From Bacilli bacterium (GTDB lineage: Bacteria > Bacillota_I > Bacilli_A > RF39 > UBA660): DNA of 64,000 nucleotides. Under the pieces are notes generated by a model. The model was not told the DNA's origin and searched no databases. It saw nothing but the letters and a program-made list of their open reading frames with translations. Location: contig CP091726.1 in assembly GCA_022009835.1 (NCBI GenBank), positions 1,116,001-1,180,000 of the forward strand, given 5' to 3'. This document shows, one piece after another, positions 21,923 to 31,695 of this stretch (positions are counted from its first letter, which is position 1; the number at the start of each line of letters is the position of its first letter). The position numbers were made by a program, and so were the translations under genes.

Positions 21923-21946
21923 ATTTTTATTCCCCCTTAAAAAAAA

Positions 21947-21962
21947 CACAATAAATATTGTG
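21947..21962 (-). terminator. Terminator directly before the adhesin ribosome site
   Basis: Minus-strand hairpin CACAAT-ATTT-ATTGTG followed at once by eight T and then AAGGGGGA, the adhesin ribosome-binding site. Transcripts from the upstream membrane-protein gene would stop here unless read-through occurs. This may hold adhesin expression low. Confidence 0.6.
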
Positions 21963-21968
21963 CCGTAA

Positions 21969-22627
21969 TTAATTATTATATATCCAAGTTCCATCTGTAA
22001 ACCATATTTGCAATCTGTATCCAATTACTGTTCCCTTATATGCAAAACTTTTACATGAAGTATTCCTTAAATTACCTTGCAAAGCATATTCAGGTCCAAT
22101 AATATCAGCAGCAGCTTGACATTCTGCTCTAGTTTCAAACTCTAATGTTGATTTCAATTTTATGTATTCTTCATCATTTTCAAAACTTGATACATTATCT
22201 TTATTATCTTCATCTGGTATCTCTATAGTTGTAAAATTATTTTTATGTTCTTCTTTACTTGTAGAATTAGTATTTGAAGAAGATTGAGTATCTTGTTTAT
22301 TTGTAGAAATATTTGAAGATGATTTTTCTTCATTTTTCTCTTTTTCATTTGTATTTGCTTTTAGGTTGAGACCTATTAGTTTCTTTACTAATAGTTTTTC
22401 TCTTTTCCTGTTGATTTTTTTCATTATCAGAATCATCTTTTTATTGAATCATCATTTGTATTTGTATCAGTTGTCTTGGATAAATTTTCTTTAGCTGTTT
22501 CTTGTTCAACAGCATTATTTAATTTATTTGTATCTCCTGTATTAAAACAATAAATTGTAGCACCGATTATACCCGATGCTATTAAAACTATAAGACTTAC
22601 AAGAGGTATTATCTTTTTCCTTTTCAC
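21969..22627 (-). CDS. Single-pass membrane protein with extracellular domain
   Basis: It starts MKRKKIIPLVSLIVLIASG (transmembrane helix, residues 6-28), followed by about 110 residues rich in Ser, Asn, Lys and Glu, a wall-spanning linker. A compact C-terminal domain of about 70 residues contains RAECQAAADIIGPEYALQG and SCKSFAYKGTVIGYRLQ, with two Cys that could pair. Two frame breaks (22380, 22440) are in A/T runs. It lies between regulatory genes and the adhesin. Function unknown. Confidence 0.55.
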
Positions 22628-22685
22628 AAGAAATCCCTCCTTTTGTTAAATTAATTTTAACATGGATTTCCAAAAAAGTCAGCAC

Positions 22686-22946
22686 CTAAGATGTGGTTTG
22701 CATATTAATTATTGGCACATCTCTTAATGGTGCTGCATAAATACCAAGTTTTTGATGTGTTTCATTAATTCTATTATACAATAGATTAATGTATGCAATT
22801 AAACTTTGATATCTTTGAATAGAAATATCTAATCCAGCAAGTAATCTAAAATATTCCGATGTACTAGATAATCCAAGTTCTTCTACTCTAGAGATAACAT
22901 TGTCTTTTTAAATCTCTAGATAAAGATATTTTTTTACTTGTTCCAT
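22686..22946 (-). CDS. Small RHH-like protein, about 85 aa
   Basis: ATG at 22946 after GGAGAGAAA. After correcting an A7 and an A5 run it reads MEQVKISLSRDLKDNVISRV, STSEYFRLLAGLDISIQRYQ, and ends NMQTTS. The start, a short strand followed by a helix and SxSEYFR, is typical of ribbon-helix-helix proteins. It may be a regulator or a relaxosome-type accessory. The C-terminal half is helical. Confidence 0.5.
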
Positions 22947-23032
22947 ATTTTTCTCTCCTTTCCATATTGTTTTTTTAATGAGAACTTTTTAAACTCAAAA
23001 TAAAAAAGCATAGCATTTATAACTATACTGAT

Positions 23033-23521
23033 TTAAATCTCTTTTGCACAATCTAAAGCTCTTGCCATTTTTACAACGCAACTTCCTTTTATTTGATCTA
23101 ATAAAAATCTTGAAGAATTTGCTTTTCTAATAAATTCGTTACCGGAATGCTTATAATATAAACATTCAAGAAAAAAAATGTAAATTCATTTTTTTACTAA
23201 GGAATTTCAACGAAGTAACAATATTACTATACAATCTCATTATTTCTTCTTCTTTTGTAATTTTTGAAATAACATAATTCCCTACCTTATCAATCTTCTT
23301 TGGAACAAAACATTCATATCTCACTTCATAATTGCAAGTAATAGTTGGAGCATTAATAAATGGATAATTAATTTGAGCACTTATAAACTTATCTACTTCT
23401 TCTTCAACTTTCTTATAACAGTAATCAATATCGTATTTTTAATAATTCTTTTTTTGGATAATAATGGATGATCTATAAATCTATCATCAATCTTAAATTC
23501 TAATACCATTGGTTCAATCAT
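23033..23521 (-). CDS. Unknown regulator-like protein, about 160 aa
   Basis: ATG at 23521 after AGGGGG. It reads EPMVLEFKIDDRFIDHPLL, KKVEEEVDKFISAQINYPF, a middle with PTITCNYEVRYECF, and a C-terminus KHSGNEFIRKANSSRFLLDQ. Breaks are at A7 and A5 runs near 23180 and 23445. The C-terminal helical part recalls phage ArpU-type transcription regulators, but the match is weak. It lies downstream of two promoters and a short leader ORF, so it is a candidate for tightly controlled expression. Confidence 0.45.
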
Positions 23522-23523
23522 AG

Positions 23524-23679
23524 CTAACCCCCTGATGCCTTAATTAAGAAAAAAAGAGGGAAATACGCCCTAGGGAAATTTTTCTCTTTTTGAAAAATAT
23601 TAGATAAATACGATAATAAATACATGCAATTAAAGCTAGTTAAATAATAATTTGTTCCTCTCATTGAAATTTTTTTCAT
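23524..23679 (-). CDS. Short leader ORF, 51 aa
   Basis: ATG at 23679 preceded by TAGGTGGTGAAATCA, one of the stronger ribosome sites in this region. It reads MKKISMRGTNYYLTSFNCMY and ends IKASGG, with the TAG inside the ribosome site of the next gene. The arrangement (promoter, leader ORF, overlapping Shine-Dalgarno) suggests translational coupling or a regulatory peptide. The product has no recognised family. Confidence 0.4.
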   Translation of the reverse strand: MKKISMRGTNYYLTSFNCMYLLSYLSNIFQKEKNFPRAYFPLFFLIKASGG

Positions 23680-23754
23680 TGATTTCACCACCTAAACTTA
23701 TTTCCTAATAATAAGCCGCTTTAGAAACCTCTCGCTTTTTTAATTAGGGGATTT

Positions 23755-23783
23755 ACTCTACTACTTTTATTAGGAATTGTCAA
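23755..23783 (-). promoter_or_regulatory. Promoter P2: TTGACA-N17-TAGAGT
   Basis: Minus strand: -35 TTGACA (23778-23783), 17 bp spacer, -10 TAGAGT (23755-23760). It would start about 70 bases before the leader ORF at 23679 and drive the 22.7-23.7 kb genes. Confidence 0.6.
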
Positions 23784-23820
23784 GCACTTTTTGCTATTTT
23801 CTATTAGAAAGCGCTGAAAA

Positions 23821-23847
23821 AGCCCTAAAATCAACGAATTTAGAGCT
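23821..23847 (-). terminator. Hairpin with U-tracts on both strands
   Basis: AGCTCTAAA and TTTAGGGCT pair (nine bp, one G-U) around TTCGTTGAT. T runs flank both sides, so it can terminate in either direction. It lies about 70 bases downstream of promoter P1 and just upstream of P2, which makes it a possible attenuator of P1 transcripts. Confidence 0.55.
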
Positions 23848-23923
23848 TTTTTTGTGCAAAAAAATACTTAAAACTTAAATTAAGAAATATCTTTCTAGAC
23901 ATACTTTTTTTCAAGTTTACTCT

Positions 23924-23951
23924 ATTATAGCACTTGACAAGTGAATTGCAA
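23924..23951 (-). promoter_or_regulatory. Promoter P1 with palindromic operator
   Basis: Minus strand: -35 TTGCAA (23946-23951), 16 bp spacer, -10 TATAAT (23924-23929). The spacer holds a perfect inverted repeat CACTTG-T-CAAGTG (23931-23943), a likely repressor site. Confidence 0.6.
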
Positions 23952-24012
23952 TAAAATAGTGTTTAAACTTTGTAGGTTTTTGTATAAATTTTGTTTGTTT
24001 TTGTTTTAATTA

Positions 24013-24428
24013 CTAATTTTGGGCATTTATTATTGTATTTATAATATCTTCTTCATTATCAGAAGCATATATTATTGAATATAGTTTATCATAGTTATTA
24101 TTTGCATCATTTAATGTATTACAAGTTGAATAAAAGTAAATCATAGAAAGTATATAGTTTATTTTTCATCTTTATCTAAAATTTCTAATATTAAAGTTGA
24201 ATCATAATGATCTTCCATTATTTCATTTGAATTAATTATATTATCTATCTTTTTTTAGGATATTTTTAATTTAAATAAAATAATATTAAATCTTGCATTA
24301 TCTAGTTGCCTAGTTTCCCTTTTAAAAATCCTTTCATTATTATCTATTGTGTGATTAATAAAGGTGTTAGAATTCTCAACTTCATAATTTATTTTTTTAG
24401 ACAAAAAAAGGTTAATATAATTCTTCAT
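24013..24428 (-). CDS. Unknown helical protein, about 135 aa
   Basis: ATG at 24428 after GGGAAGGAAAA. It reads MKNYINLFLSKKINYEVEN, IKFK-type helices, then EIMEDHYDSTLILEILDKDE and YSIIYASDNEEDIINTIINA before a TAG at 24013. One frame break lies near 24255. It is all-helical and acidic. It is the first minus-strand gene facing the divergent plus-strand nucleotidyltransferase. No family is recognised. Confidence 0.4.
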
Positions 24429-24624
24429 AATTAATTTTCCTTCCCATATTGGTCTATTATTATACATCAATAATTAACGAATGACAATAATTTTACTAAA
24501 ATTAGTTACCATTATTACTTTTATGTTAACAAACGAAACATTTTGTGCAAAAAAAATGACTTTTTAAGTAAAATTTATGTAGTTAGACAATTCAAGTGTT
24601 ATAATTATATTAGGAGGAGAAAAT

Positions 24625-25410
24625 ATGCAACAATTCACAGATGTAATTATGCAGTTTGGGAATAAAATGGGGTACTTAAGAAGCAAAAGATATAGAGGGC
24701 ATTATTTTTCTATGGTAGTAATCAAACAGGGTTCGGAAATCAGTTTTTCTGATATTGATTTACATATTATATTTAATAATAATTTAAAAAGAAGAGATAA
24801 GAGGTTCTGATTTAATAGATGGAATTAGAATAGAATATTTTGAAAAGACTTTAAACAGTATGTATCAAAAAAACTATTAATGAATTTAAAAAAATCAAAG
24901 GTAATGCTGTTGTTTCAATGATTGTCTATGGAAATATAATATTAGATAAAAAAATGGAAGAATAAAAAGAATTACAAGATTATATTAAACAAATTCATTC
25001 TTTTGCCTATGCCAGGACTTAGTGAAGATGCAGCAAAAGAACAGCTAGCTATAATTAATAATTTTTTTGATGATTTGAAAAAAATTTGATAGAAAAAAAG
25101 ATTTATATGCTAATCATGTTTATCATCTAACATTAGAAAGAATAAAAAGATTTTTTTACTTTTTCTTATTATGGTATGCCAGGCGTGTCAAGAACCAAAG
25201 CATTAAAAACAATGCTTAACGATAATTATCGAAATGCCATAAAAAAAGAAAAATCCACCAGCTGAATTTATTGAATTATATTTAAAATGTTTAGATGAAG
25301 ATCAAGAATTACAAAATAAATTAATAACACTTGAAAATCTATACAATTATTCAACAAAAGATATTTCATTTGATAAATATAAACATAGAATCGTTCTTTC
25401 AAGAAAATAG
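24625..25410 (+). CDS. Nucleotidyltransferase-fold protein, about 255 aa
   Basis: Plus strand, ATG at 24625 after AGGAGGAGAAA. Correcting small A/T-run insertions gives IEGIIFYGSNQTGFGNQFSD then IDLHIIF: the nucleotidyltransferase motif GSxxxG...SDIDL with both metal-binding Asp. The remainder is helical (NGRIKELQDYIKQIHSFAMP, AEFIELYLKCLDEDQELQNK). Related proteins include aminoglycoside nucleotidyltransferases and MNT-type toxins or antitoxins. No HEPN partner is visible nearby, so I favour a stand-alone transferase. It has its own terminator. Confidence 0.6.
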
Positions 25411-25413
25411 ATT

Positions 25414-25450
25414 AAAGATTAATGTAAAAATTAAAACATTAATCTTTTTT
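25414..25450 (+). terminator. Intrinsic terminator after the nucleotidyltransferase
   Basis: Perfect 12-bp stem AAAGATTAATGT / ACATTAATCTTT with a ten-base loop and a following T tract, four bases after the TAG stop at 25410. Confidence 0.85.
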
Positions 25451-25468
25451 ATTTGTATATAAAAATAT

Positions 25469-25604
25469 TTATTTACTCATCTTATATAATATTATTAATG
25501 AGCAAATAACTCTAATAATTACATATATTATATAAATTATTGCAAGAACTAGCATTACTATAAAAAAAATATAATTTTAAATTTTTTTCATTCATATCTG
25601 CCAT
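25469..25604 (-). CDS. Small single-pass membrane protein, 44 aa
   Basis: Starts MADMNEKNLKLYFFIVMLV at 25604 (one T8 run must be seven), continuing a hydrophobic helix to residue 38 and ending ILYKMSK. It is the last of three tiny membrane proteins in a row. Such proteins often act as holin-like, toxin-like or anchoring peptides; nothing more can be said from sequence. Confidence 0.4.
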
Positions 25605-25635
25605 AATAAATTCCTCAATCTACTATTTTTCATGC

Positions 25636-25882
25636 CTAATATTTTTTTCTTTGCTTTTTAATTTTTTCTTCAATCTTATCTTTTTGTTTATTCATTTTAG
25701 TTAGCATATCTAAATTTGCATCTGTTTGATCATGCATCAACTTTACTGTTCTTTCAAATGCTTCCCAATCAAATGGAGTATTGTCTTTTTTCCTTAAAGC
25801 AAATATTAAAACAGCAATTCCTGTTAATCCAGTTAATGCAAATAATATAAATTGTAATGTAAAAATTTAATTCTTGTTCCAT
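25636..25882 (-). CDS. Membrane-anchored small protein, 81 aa
   Basis: ATG at 25882. Corrected at one T5 run it reads NFTLQFILFALTGLTGIAV (transmembrane, residues 6-28), then a charged helix TPFDWEAFERTVKLMHDQTD and a very basic C-terminus. The long amphipathic helix after the membrane segment suggests a coiled-coil oligomer. No family is recognised. Confidence 0.45.
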
Positions 25883-25998
25883 ATAAAAAAATTCTCCTTA
25901 AAAAAATACTAAAACACTTAAACATACTAACTCAAATTTTTTTCTTAAATAAGACTTTTTTTCATTTTTTTAACCATATCCATATATAAAAAAATAAT

Positions 25999-26145
25999 CT
26001 ACTTCATAATAAATTCTATATTTGAAAAAAATTCTCTCTTGTTCCATTTTTTTCTTTCATCAATAATAACATAAACCATATATGATACTATTAATAAAAT
26101 TGCAAGAATTACTAGAATTATATTAACTATTAAATCATTACTCAC
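25999..26145 (-). CDS. Small single-pass membrane protein, 48 aa, GTG start
   Basis: GTG at 26143-26145 follows GAGGTTGGTGG. It is intact: SNDLIVNIILVILAILLIV, SYMVYVIIDE, then the basic tail ERKKWNKREFFSNIEFIMK. One membrane helix with the basic tail predicted inside. It lies between two other small genes of the same strand. Confidence 0.5.
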   Translation of the reverse strand: MSNDLIVNIILVILAILLIVSYMVYVIIDERKKWNKREFFSNIEFIMK

Positions 26146-26195
26146 ATTAACCACCAACCTCAATTCTTTTTAAGCATATTTAAAATTTATTTTTT

Positions 26196-26478
26196 TCAAG
26201 AATTTTTAATATTTCTATCAAATTTAGTATTATCACTTTCACACTCACTAAGATAAGTATCAAAAACATTATCCTTATCATTTTGATTTTCTATTATATA
26301 ATTACCCTCATCATCATAAAAATATATAACTTCTCTATTAAATTTCTTATATGAAACTTTTTTTAAATGTAATACCAAATTTTAAATATGATAATAAATC
26401 ATAATAGCTAAGTAATGTGTCATCATCAACTTCTTTAATGTCATTATTATTAGAAATAGCACTTTTAAGTTTATTCAT
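26196..26478 (-). CDS. Unknown acidic protein, 93 aa
   Basis: ATG at 26478. It reads MNKLKSAISNNNDIKEVDDD, then a short helix LLSYYDLLSYLKFG, one A7 run that must be six, and IYFYDDEGNYIIENQNDK. It is acidic and beta-rich in the C-terminal half. It is the second gene after the divergent promoter region at 26.8 kb. No domain is recognised. Confidence 0.45.
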
Positions 26479-26487
26479 TATATCAAC

Positions 26488-26784
26488 TTATTCGCCTATT
26501 TTTTCATATTGTTTAAATAATTCTTTTTTTCAATTTGTTCTAATTCTTCATTTATTTTTCTTCTTTTTGAAATTTAAATAAACACATATCAAGATTATCA
26601 AATAGTTGTTTTTCTTCTTTCTTCTAAAAAAACTTTACTTGACTTTCCAACACTCTTAACCAAGCATTTGAATTTTCTATCTGATACCAAATAAACAAAT
26701 CGATAACTCTTTTTGATAATTTAATATCTTCATTTTCACTATTTTTTTACTTACTTCAATACTACTTTTTTTCTTTGTTTTCAT
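26488..26784 (-). CDS. Unknown coiled-coil-like protein, about 96 aa
   Basis: ATG at 26784 after GGAGCG. Frames combine to SKRVIDLFIWYQIENSNAWL, then a strongly charged helix RVLESQVKFLEERRKQLFDN and EELEQIEKKELFKQYEKIGE. Heptads of Leu/Ile suggest a coiled coil. It is transcribed divergently from the double-HTH repressor gene and is likely controlled by it. Confidence 0.4.
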
Positions 26785-26904
26785 TTATAAAACGCTCCTT
26801 CTAATACATCCATATACTATTATATCATATTTTTTCTCGATATGCCCCACAAAATCGTTATTTCCCACATTTTTGTTAGACAATTAGATTGTAAGGTGGT
26901 AATT

Positions 26905-27345
26905 ATGAAATTTGAAAAAATGAAAGAAATAAGAGAAGAAAAAGAAATGAAGCAAAGAGAAATAGCAGAAATTTTAGGTGTTGATCGTTCTACCTATGCT
27001 GGTTGGGAAACTGGAAAAGATACTATTCCATTAAGAAAACTTTTTGAATTAAGTAATTATTATAAATTAAGTATTGACTATATAACAGGACTAAAAAAAA
27101 GAAATAATTATAATTTCTCATCAAATAAAATAGACCCAATCATTGTAGGACAAAAATTTTAAAAGATTTTTAGAGAAAAAGAAACGGTCTAAAGCAAAAA
27201 GAAATATTTGAAATGTTAAATATTACATCTTCAAGTTATTCGGTATACGAAACAGGTAAGGTATTAATTCAAACATCATTTATTTATGAAATAGTAAAAA
27301 AATATAATTTATCAATAGATGGCATTTTTAAAAAGCAACGATTAG
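26905..27345 (+). CDS. Double helix-turn-helix repressor, about 146 aa
   Basis: Plus strand, ATG at 26905 after AAGGTGG. The first HTH (residues 1-65) reads MKEIREEKEMKQREIAEIL and DRSTYAGWETGKDTIPL. After a short linker a second HTH follows in corrected frames: FREKNGLKQKEIFEMLNITS, SYSVYETGKVLI. Two XRE domains in one chain are unusual and would let a monomer cover both half-sites of an operator. The stop codon lies inside the terminator loop. It probably represses the divergent small-gene operon. Confidence 0.7.
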
Positions 27346-27356
27346 TTGCTTTTTTT
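27330..27356 (+). terminator. Terminator overlapping the HTH stop codon
   Basis: AAAAAGCAAC-GATTA-GTTGCTTTTTTT. The last two codons and the TAG of the repressor gene are inside the hairpin. Confidence 0.8.
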
Positions 27357-27428
27357 AAAAAAATAATTACTTTATGGTTAAAGTCACTTTAAGAAAGTTT
27401 TTTCACATAATCCTGTCAAGAAATTTTT

Positions 27429-28630
27429 TTAGTTATTATTGTATATATCTCTAGTATAAACTTTGTTTAAATCATCAATTAAATTTTTGATCCAATCTAT
27501 TAGCTATAATAATGTCAGATGCATTTTTTTAAACTTATTAAGATCATTAACAACTACACAACCATCAAATTGCTCTTTATCTAAAGTAGGCTCATATATT
27601 ATAATATTAACATTATTTTGTTTTTAAATTCTTTATAATATCTTGTATAGCACTAGATCTAAAAATTATCAGACTCTGTTTTTCATAATCAATCTATAAA
27701 CACCTACTATTTTTTTGGATTTCTTTTTTTAGAATCATATCAGTAATATGTTTTTTTCTAGTTTTTATTTGATTTAACTACTGCTTCTATTAAATTTTTG
27801 AGGTACATTATCATAATTTACTAATAATTGTTTAGTATCCTTAGGTAAACAATAACCACCATATCCAAAAGAAGGATTATTATAATGGCTTCCTATTCTT
27901 GGATCTAGACAAATTCCATCAATAATATCCTTTGTATTTAATCCTTTTAATTCGGCATAAGTATCTAATTCGTTGAAATAAGATACTCTTAAAGCTAAAT
28001 AGGTATTAGCAAATAATTTAACTGCTTCAGCTTCAGTACTGTTCATAAATAAAACGGGTGTATTTTCATCTAATGAGCAGTCTTTTTAAAAAGATTAGCA
28101 AATATTTCTGCTTTTTTTACTTCTCTCACCAACAATTATCCTAGATGGATGTAAATTATCATATAAAGCCTTCCCTTCTCTTAAAAAAATTCTGGAGAAA
28201 AACATAATATTATTTATTTTATATTTCTTTTTTTATATTTTTCAATAAATCCAACTGGTATAGTAGATTTTTACAACCATAGTTGTATCTATATTCATTA
28301 AAAATTACCTTTTTGAATTATATCTTCAACACTTGAAGTATCAAAAAAAATCTATTTTTTTATCATCATAATTAGTTGGTGTACTAATAACAATAAAATC
28401 GGCATTTGAAAATGCTTCTTTATAATCTAGAGTTGCCTTTTAAATTTAAATGTTTTTTTCTTTTAAAATATTTTTTTCAATTTCTTCATCTTTAATAGGT
28501 GAAATTTTTATTATTAATTTTTTTCTACTTTCTCTGGTACAACATCTAATGCTACCACCTCATTTTTTTGACTTAATAATGTTGCTATTGATAATCCAAC
28601 ATATCCTGTTCCTGCAACTGCTATTTTCAT
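27429..28630 (-). CDS. ugd: UDP-glucose 6-dehydrogenase (frame-broken)
   Basis: Oxidises UDP-glucose to UDP-glucuronate with two NAD. The N-terminus reads MKIAVAGTGYVGLSIATLLS (Rossmann GxGYVGL). The catalytic block is intact at 27774-28046: YLALRVSYFNELDTYAELK and FGYGGYCLPKDTKQL with the active Cys. The C-terminus reads PKIVGVYRLIMKTESDNFRS. At least seven A/T runs break the frame; removing one or two bases from each restores a full-length (about 395 aa) enzyme. It is the last gene of the glycan cluster and overlaps the upstream stop (ATGA). Confidence 0.85.
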
Positions 28631-30211
28631 TTTATAGTTTGCCTCCCTTTTTTAGAATATCTAAGCATTTATTACATTTATCTAAATAACTATTATCATA
28701 TATTGAAATTGCAAAATAATCTAAATAAGACAAGTACCATTGCTCTTCATAAAAAGTATTGTTCCGCTCTGTCTTTCAAATCATTCTTATTAATATTTTT
28801 TTAAAAAAATTGGCAATAATAACTATTAGAACCAACAATGTCATCAACGCAACACATATTTAAATTAAAATAATAGTTAGCAACATGATAGAAGAAACAT
28901 TGTAAATATAATTCATTTTTCCTTGCAAAGATTAAATGTATAACTATCATTTAATCTGATTGCAATATCAAATAAATTTTTCTAATTTTTTTCTAAGCTT
29001 AAATCTTTTTATAATATTTAAATATAATTTTTTTAGCTTTTTTTGCAAATTTCCTAAAAAAATAATTATAATCAGCTTCTTCCAATTTTTGTATTATAAT
29101 TTACTTCTTTTTATCATAATCGGTAATTTAGTATAATCATGATTATTTTTGATATTCAAACAATATTCTAGAAGAAAAAAATCTTGATTCATATAATTAA
29201 TTCTATTTTTCTTTCGATATATAATCAAACATTCTTTTTCTCATTTTTCTTTCCATCTTCCCATTGACTTTTCATTCTTATTGGATGATAAATATGTAAA
29301 CAATGTGCAGAAGGAACAGGAATTATTTTTATATTTTGTTCCAAACATAAAGAGATAAATGATGTATCATCGCATCCCCATCCTACTAAAAATTCAGCAA
29401 AACCTCCAACTTTGTAAAAATTTTCTCTACTAACAGAAAATAGAAAACCATACACCATTCTATATAATTGCCAGCAGTCATAAATTGCTTTTTATGTTAT
29501 TACTCACCCAAATATGCATGAATATAGTTGCAAAAAAATTTGTTTCTAACATCATGTTAGACCCCCAACTACCAATGAAGTCATAAATAAATCTATTATC
29601 TTTCCAAAAAAAACTCGGCTTAAATTCTTGAATATAATGCACTATATCTTCAACTTTTTTTCTGGAACATTATCAATATCTTCTCTAAAAACCAAAAAAA
29701 TACTGCTTCATTCAAGAAATCTTGTTGCCTTTTAACAATTTCATCAATGGTGTATGGAAATAATAATATGTCTGCGTCGCAAAAAAATTATTATATCACC
29801 TTTAGATTTTTGAAACTCCCATATTAATACCCTGTGCTCTGCCCAAATGTATTTGTTTAATAAAATTTAATTCAAAAATTAAATGTATTTGTTTTTAATC
29901 ATGTTAACAGTATCATCAACACTTCCATCATCTACCACAATTACTTCAAGTTTATCATTAAAATTATTACATATATAAGTGTTTTCTATTGTTTTTAATG
30001 TAAACAATAAAGTTTTAGAACAATTCCAGCTAGAAATAATTATACTTACTTTATATTTACATTCTTTCATAAAATGATTATTAATAGAACCATAAGGATC
30101 CTTATTAATAGACTCATTATGTTTTTTTCATATTCTTTTTTGAATATTTATATAATCATTTACAAAACCATTAATTTTTTTACAAGTATCAAATTTTATT
30201 ATTTTTCCCAT
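28627..30211 (-). CDS. GT2 glycosyltransferase with long helical C-terminus
   Basis: ATG at 30211 overlaps the end of the upstream gene. Residues about 55-115 are a GT-A nucleotide-binding fold (VSIIISSWNCSKTLLFTLK, EVIVVDDGSVDDTVNMI), with the acidic motif FCDADII near residue 135 and a galactosyltransferase-type motif VGGFAEFLVGWGCDDTSF near 270. The C-terminal 200 residues are helical and probably bind partner or acceptor. It is predicted to add a sugar during surface-glycan synthesis; the donor is unknown. Confidence 0.7.
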
Positions 30212-30991
30212 TGTACTGTGCCCTCAATTGGATCATCTGTCTCGTTTGAATATCCGCCTAAATAATACTTAACAGTTACTTCTTTGTTACACATAACTCT
30301 CACATTATTATTTATTAATAATTCCATCATTTTCTCATCTTCTGGTCTACATTCATTATAATCTTCTTCAGTATATTCGCTCTGAATCTTTTTGTTATTA
30401 AATAATTCTGCTTTTAATAGCCATACATTTGTATCAACAGTATAGCCAAATTTATCGTGCCAAATATTGCTTTTTCGTTCTACTACACCAGCACTTAACA
30501 TTTGATTATAAACTTCAATTTTCTTTTCAAATGTTCTACCCCAAGGCCATTCTTCTTTTAAATATGGAGTGCCATCTTTATACATTACTTCTCTATAAGA
30601 ATGTACTGCATTACAATTATTTTTAATTGCAAAATTATACAATTTTTGAATATGTTCAGGATAAAATTCATTATCATCATCCAAAAAAGAAAACCATCCT
30701 GTTCCAATTTTGTGAATTGCATTGGTTCTTAATTTTGCTAAAAACATTTGGGCCACTTTTTATCATCCTTTTTCTCTTTTTATGATATTCCCCAAATGAT
30801 ATTACAATCATTTTTTTATATATTTTTCTTCTAACATCTTTAATGTTACAGGACAATCATCAATTATTATTAAATGTTTAATATTATTATAAGTTTGCTC
30901 TTTTTACTGTTTTTTTATTGCACGTTCTAATAAATTTGGTCTGTTTTTTTGTTATGGTAATAACGGTTATTAATGGTAACTTATTATTCAT
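30199..30991 (-). CDS. GT2 family glycosyltransferase
   Basis: ATG at 30991 after AAGGAGG. The N-terminus (LPLITVITITKNRPNLLERA in corrected frames) is followed by an intact 185-residue block with WFSFLDDDNEFYPEHIQ, the DxD-type metal site, and EYTEEDYNECRPEDEKMMEL, a GT2 catalytic acidic segment. About 255 aa. Cytoplasmic, probably membrane-associated, transferring one sugar to the growing glycan. Its end overlaps the next gene. Confidence 0.7.
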
Positions 30992-31009
30992 AATATATTT
31001 CCTCCTTAT

Positions 31010-31695
31010 TTAGTTTATTTCTGTAATATTCCTCAATTTTTTTCTATTGAACCAAAGATCATAAATATTTGTGATTTATATTTTGAAACAGCATTTATTT
31101 TTGCTTTAATATTTTCTTCAGTTAAATAAAATATTTCCTTTTTTTCTTTTTCTATTTGATGTAAAAATCTTCATAAGAAAAAAATCACTGTAAAATAATA
31201 TATTATATCCATCACGCTTTAATTTTCTTCCAATTATGTTAGCGATGCAATGATCAACATGATTTCCTATTGACATTGGAAAATAATATTTATCATCTTT
31301 TTGAAAATCTTTTTCTTAAAAATTTGTATATATTTTTTTCTAACAATAAACTATCATCAGGAGCAATTTTTTTAAAAAAATATCTCCGTCATTTGGATAT
31401 AAATATATGTTATCTTTTTTTCTATAAATAGCATCTTCGTATTCTAGATTTATAGTTTTTAATGCCCAAGCTTTTTGCATGCTTCAAAAATTTTTCATTT
31501 TTTTCTATCATTAAACGGATCAGAAAGTTTCCAATAATTATGAAGCAAAATGGCATAATCAGAAAATGGCCCAGTTACTTTAGAAAAAATCGTAATAAGG
31601 TAAACATCAGTTCCATTTACTAAGTCACTATGTATTCTCCCTCCACATGAACCAATTGCATCATCAAAGTGTGGGCTTATATAATATGCTTTCAT
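31010..31695 (-). CDS. PIG-L family deacetylase
   Basis: Starts MKAYYISPHFDDAIGSCGG: the zinc motif (P/S)HxDD of PIG-L/LmbE enzymes. The second zinc-binding motif is at MSIGNHVDHCIANIIGR in corrected frames near 31250. These enzymes remove acetyl groups from N-acetylglucosamine-containing substrates. In a glycan cluster it would expose an amino group for further modification. Its start shares bases with the upstream stop (TTAATG). Confidence 0.75.

Noticed and set aside
23033..23521. Firm assignment to the ArpU phage regulator family
   Set aside because: Only a vague helical resemblance in the C-terminal third; no other phage genes are nearby.
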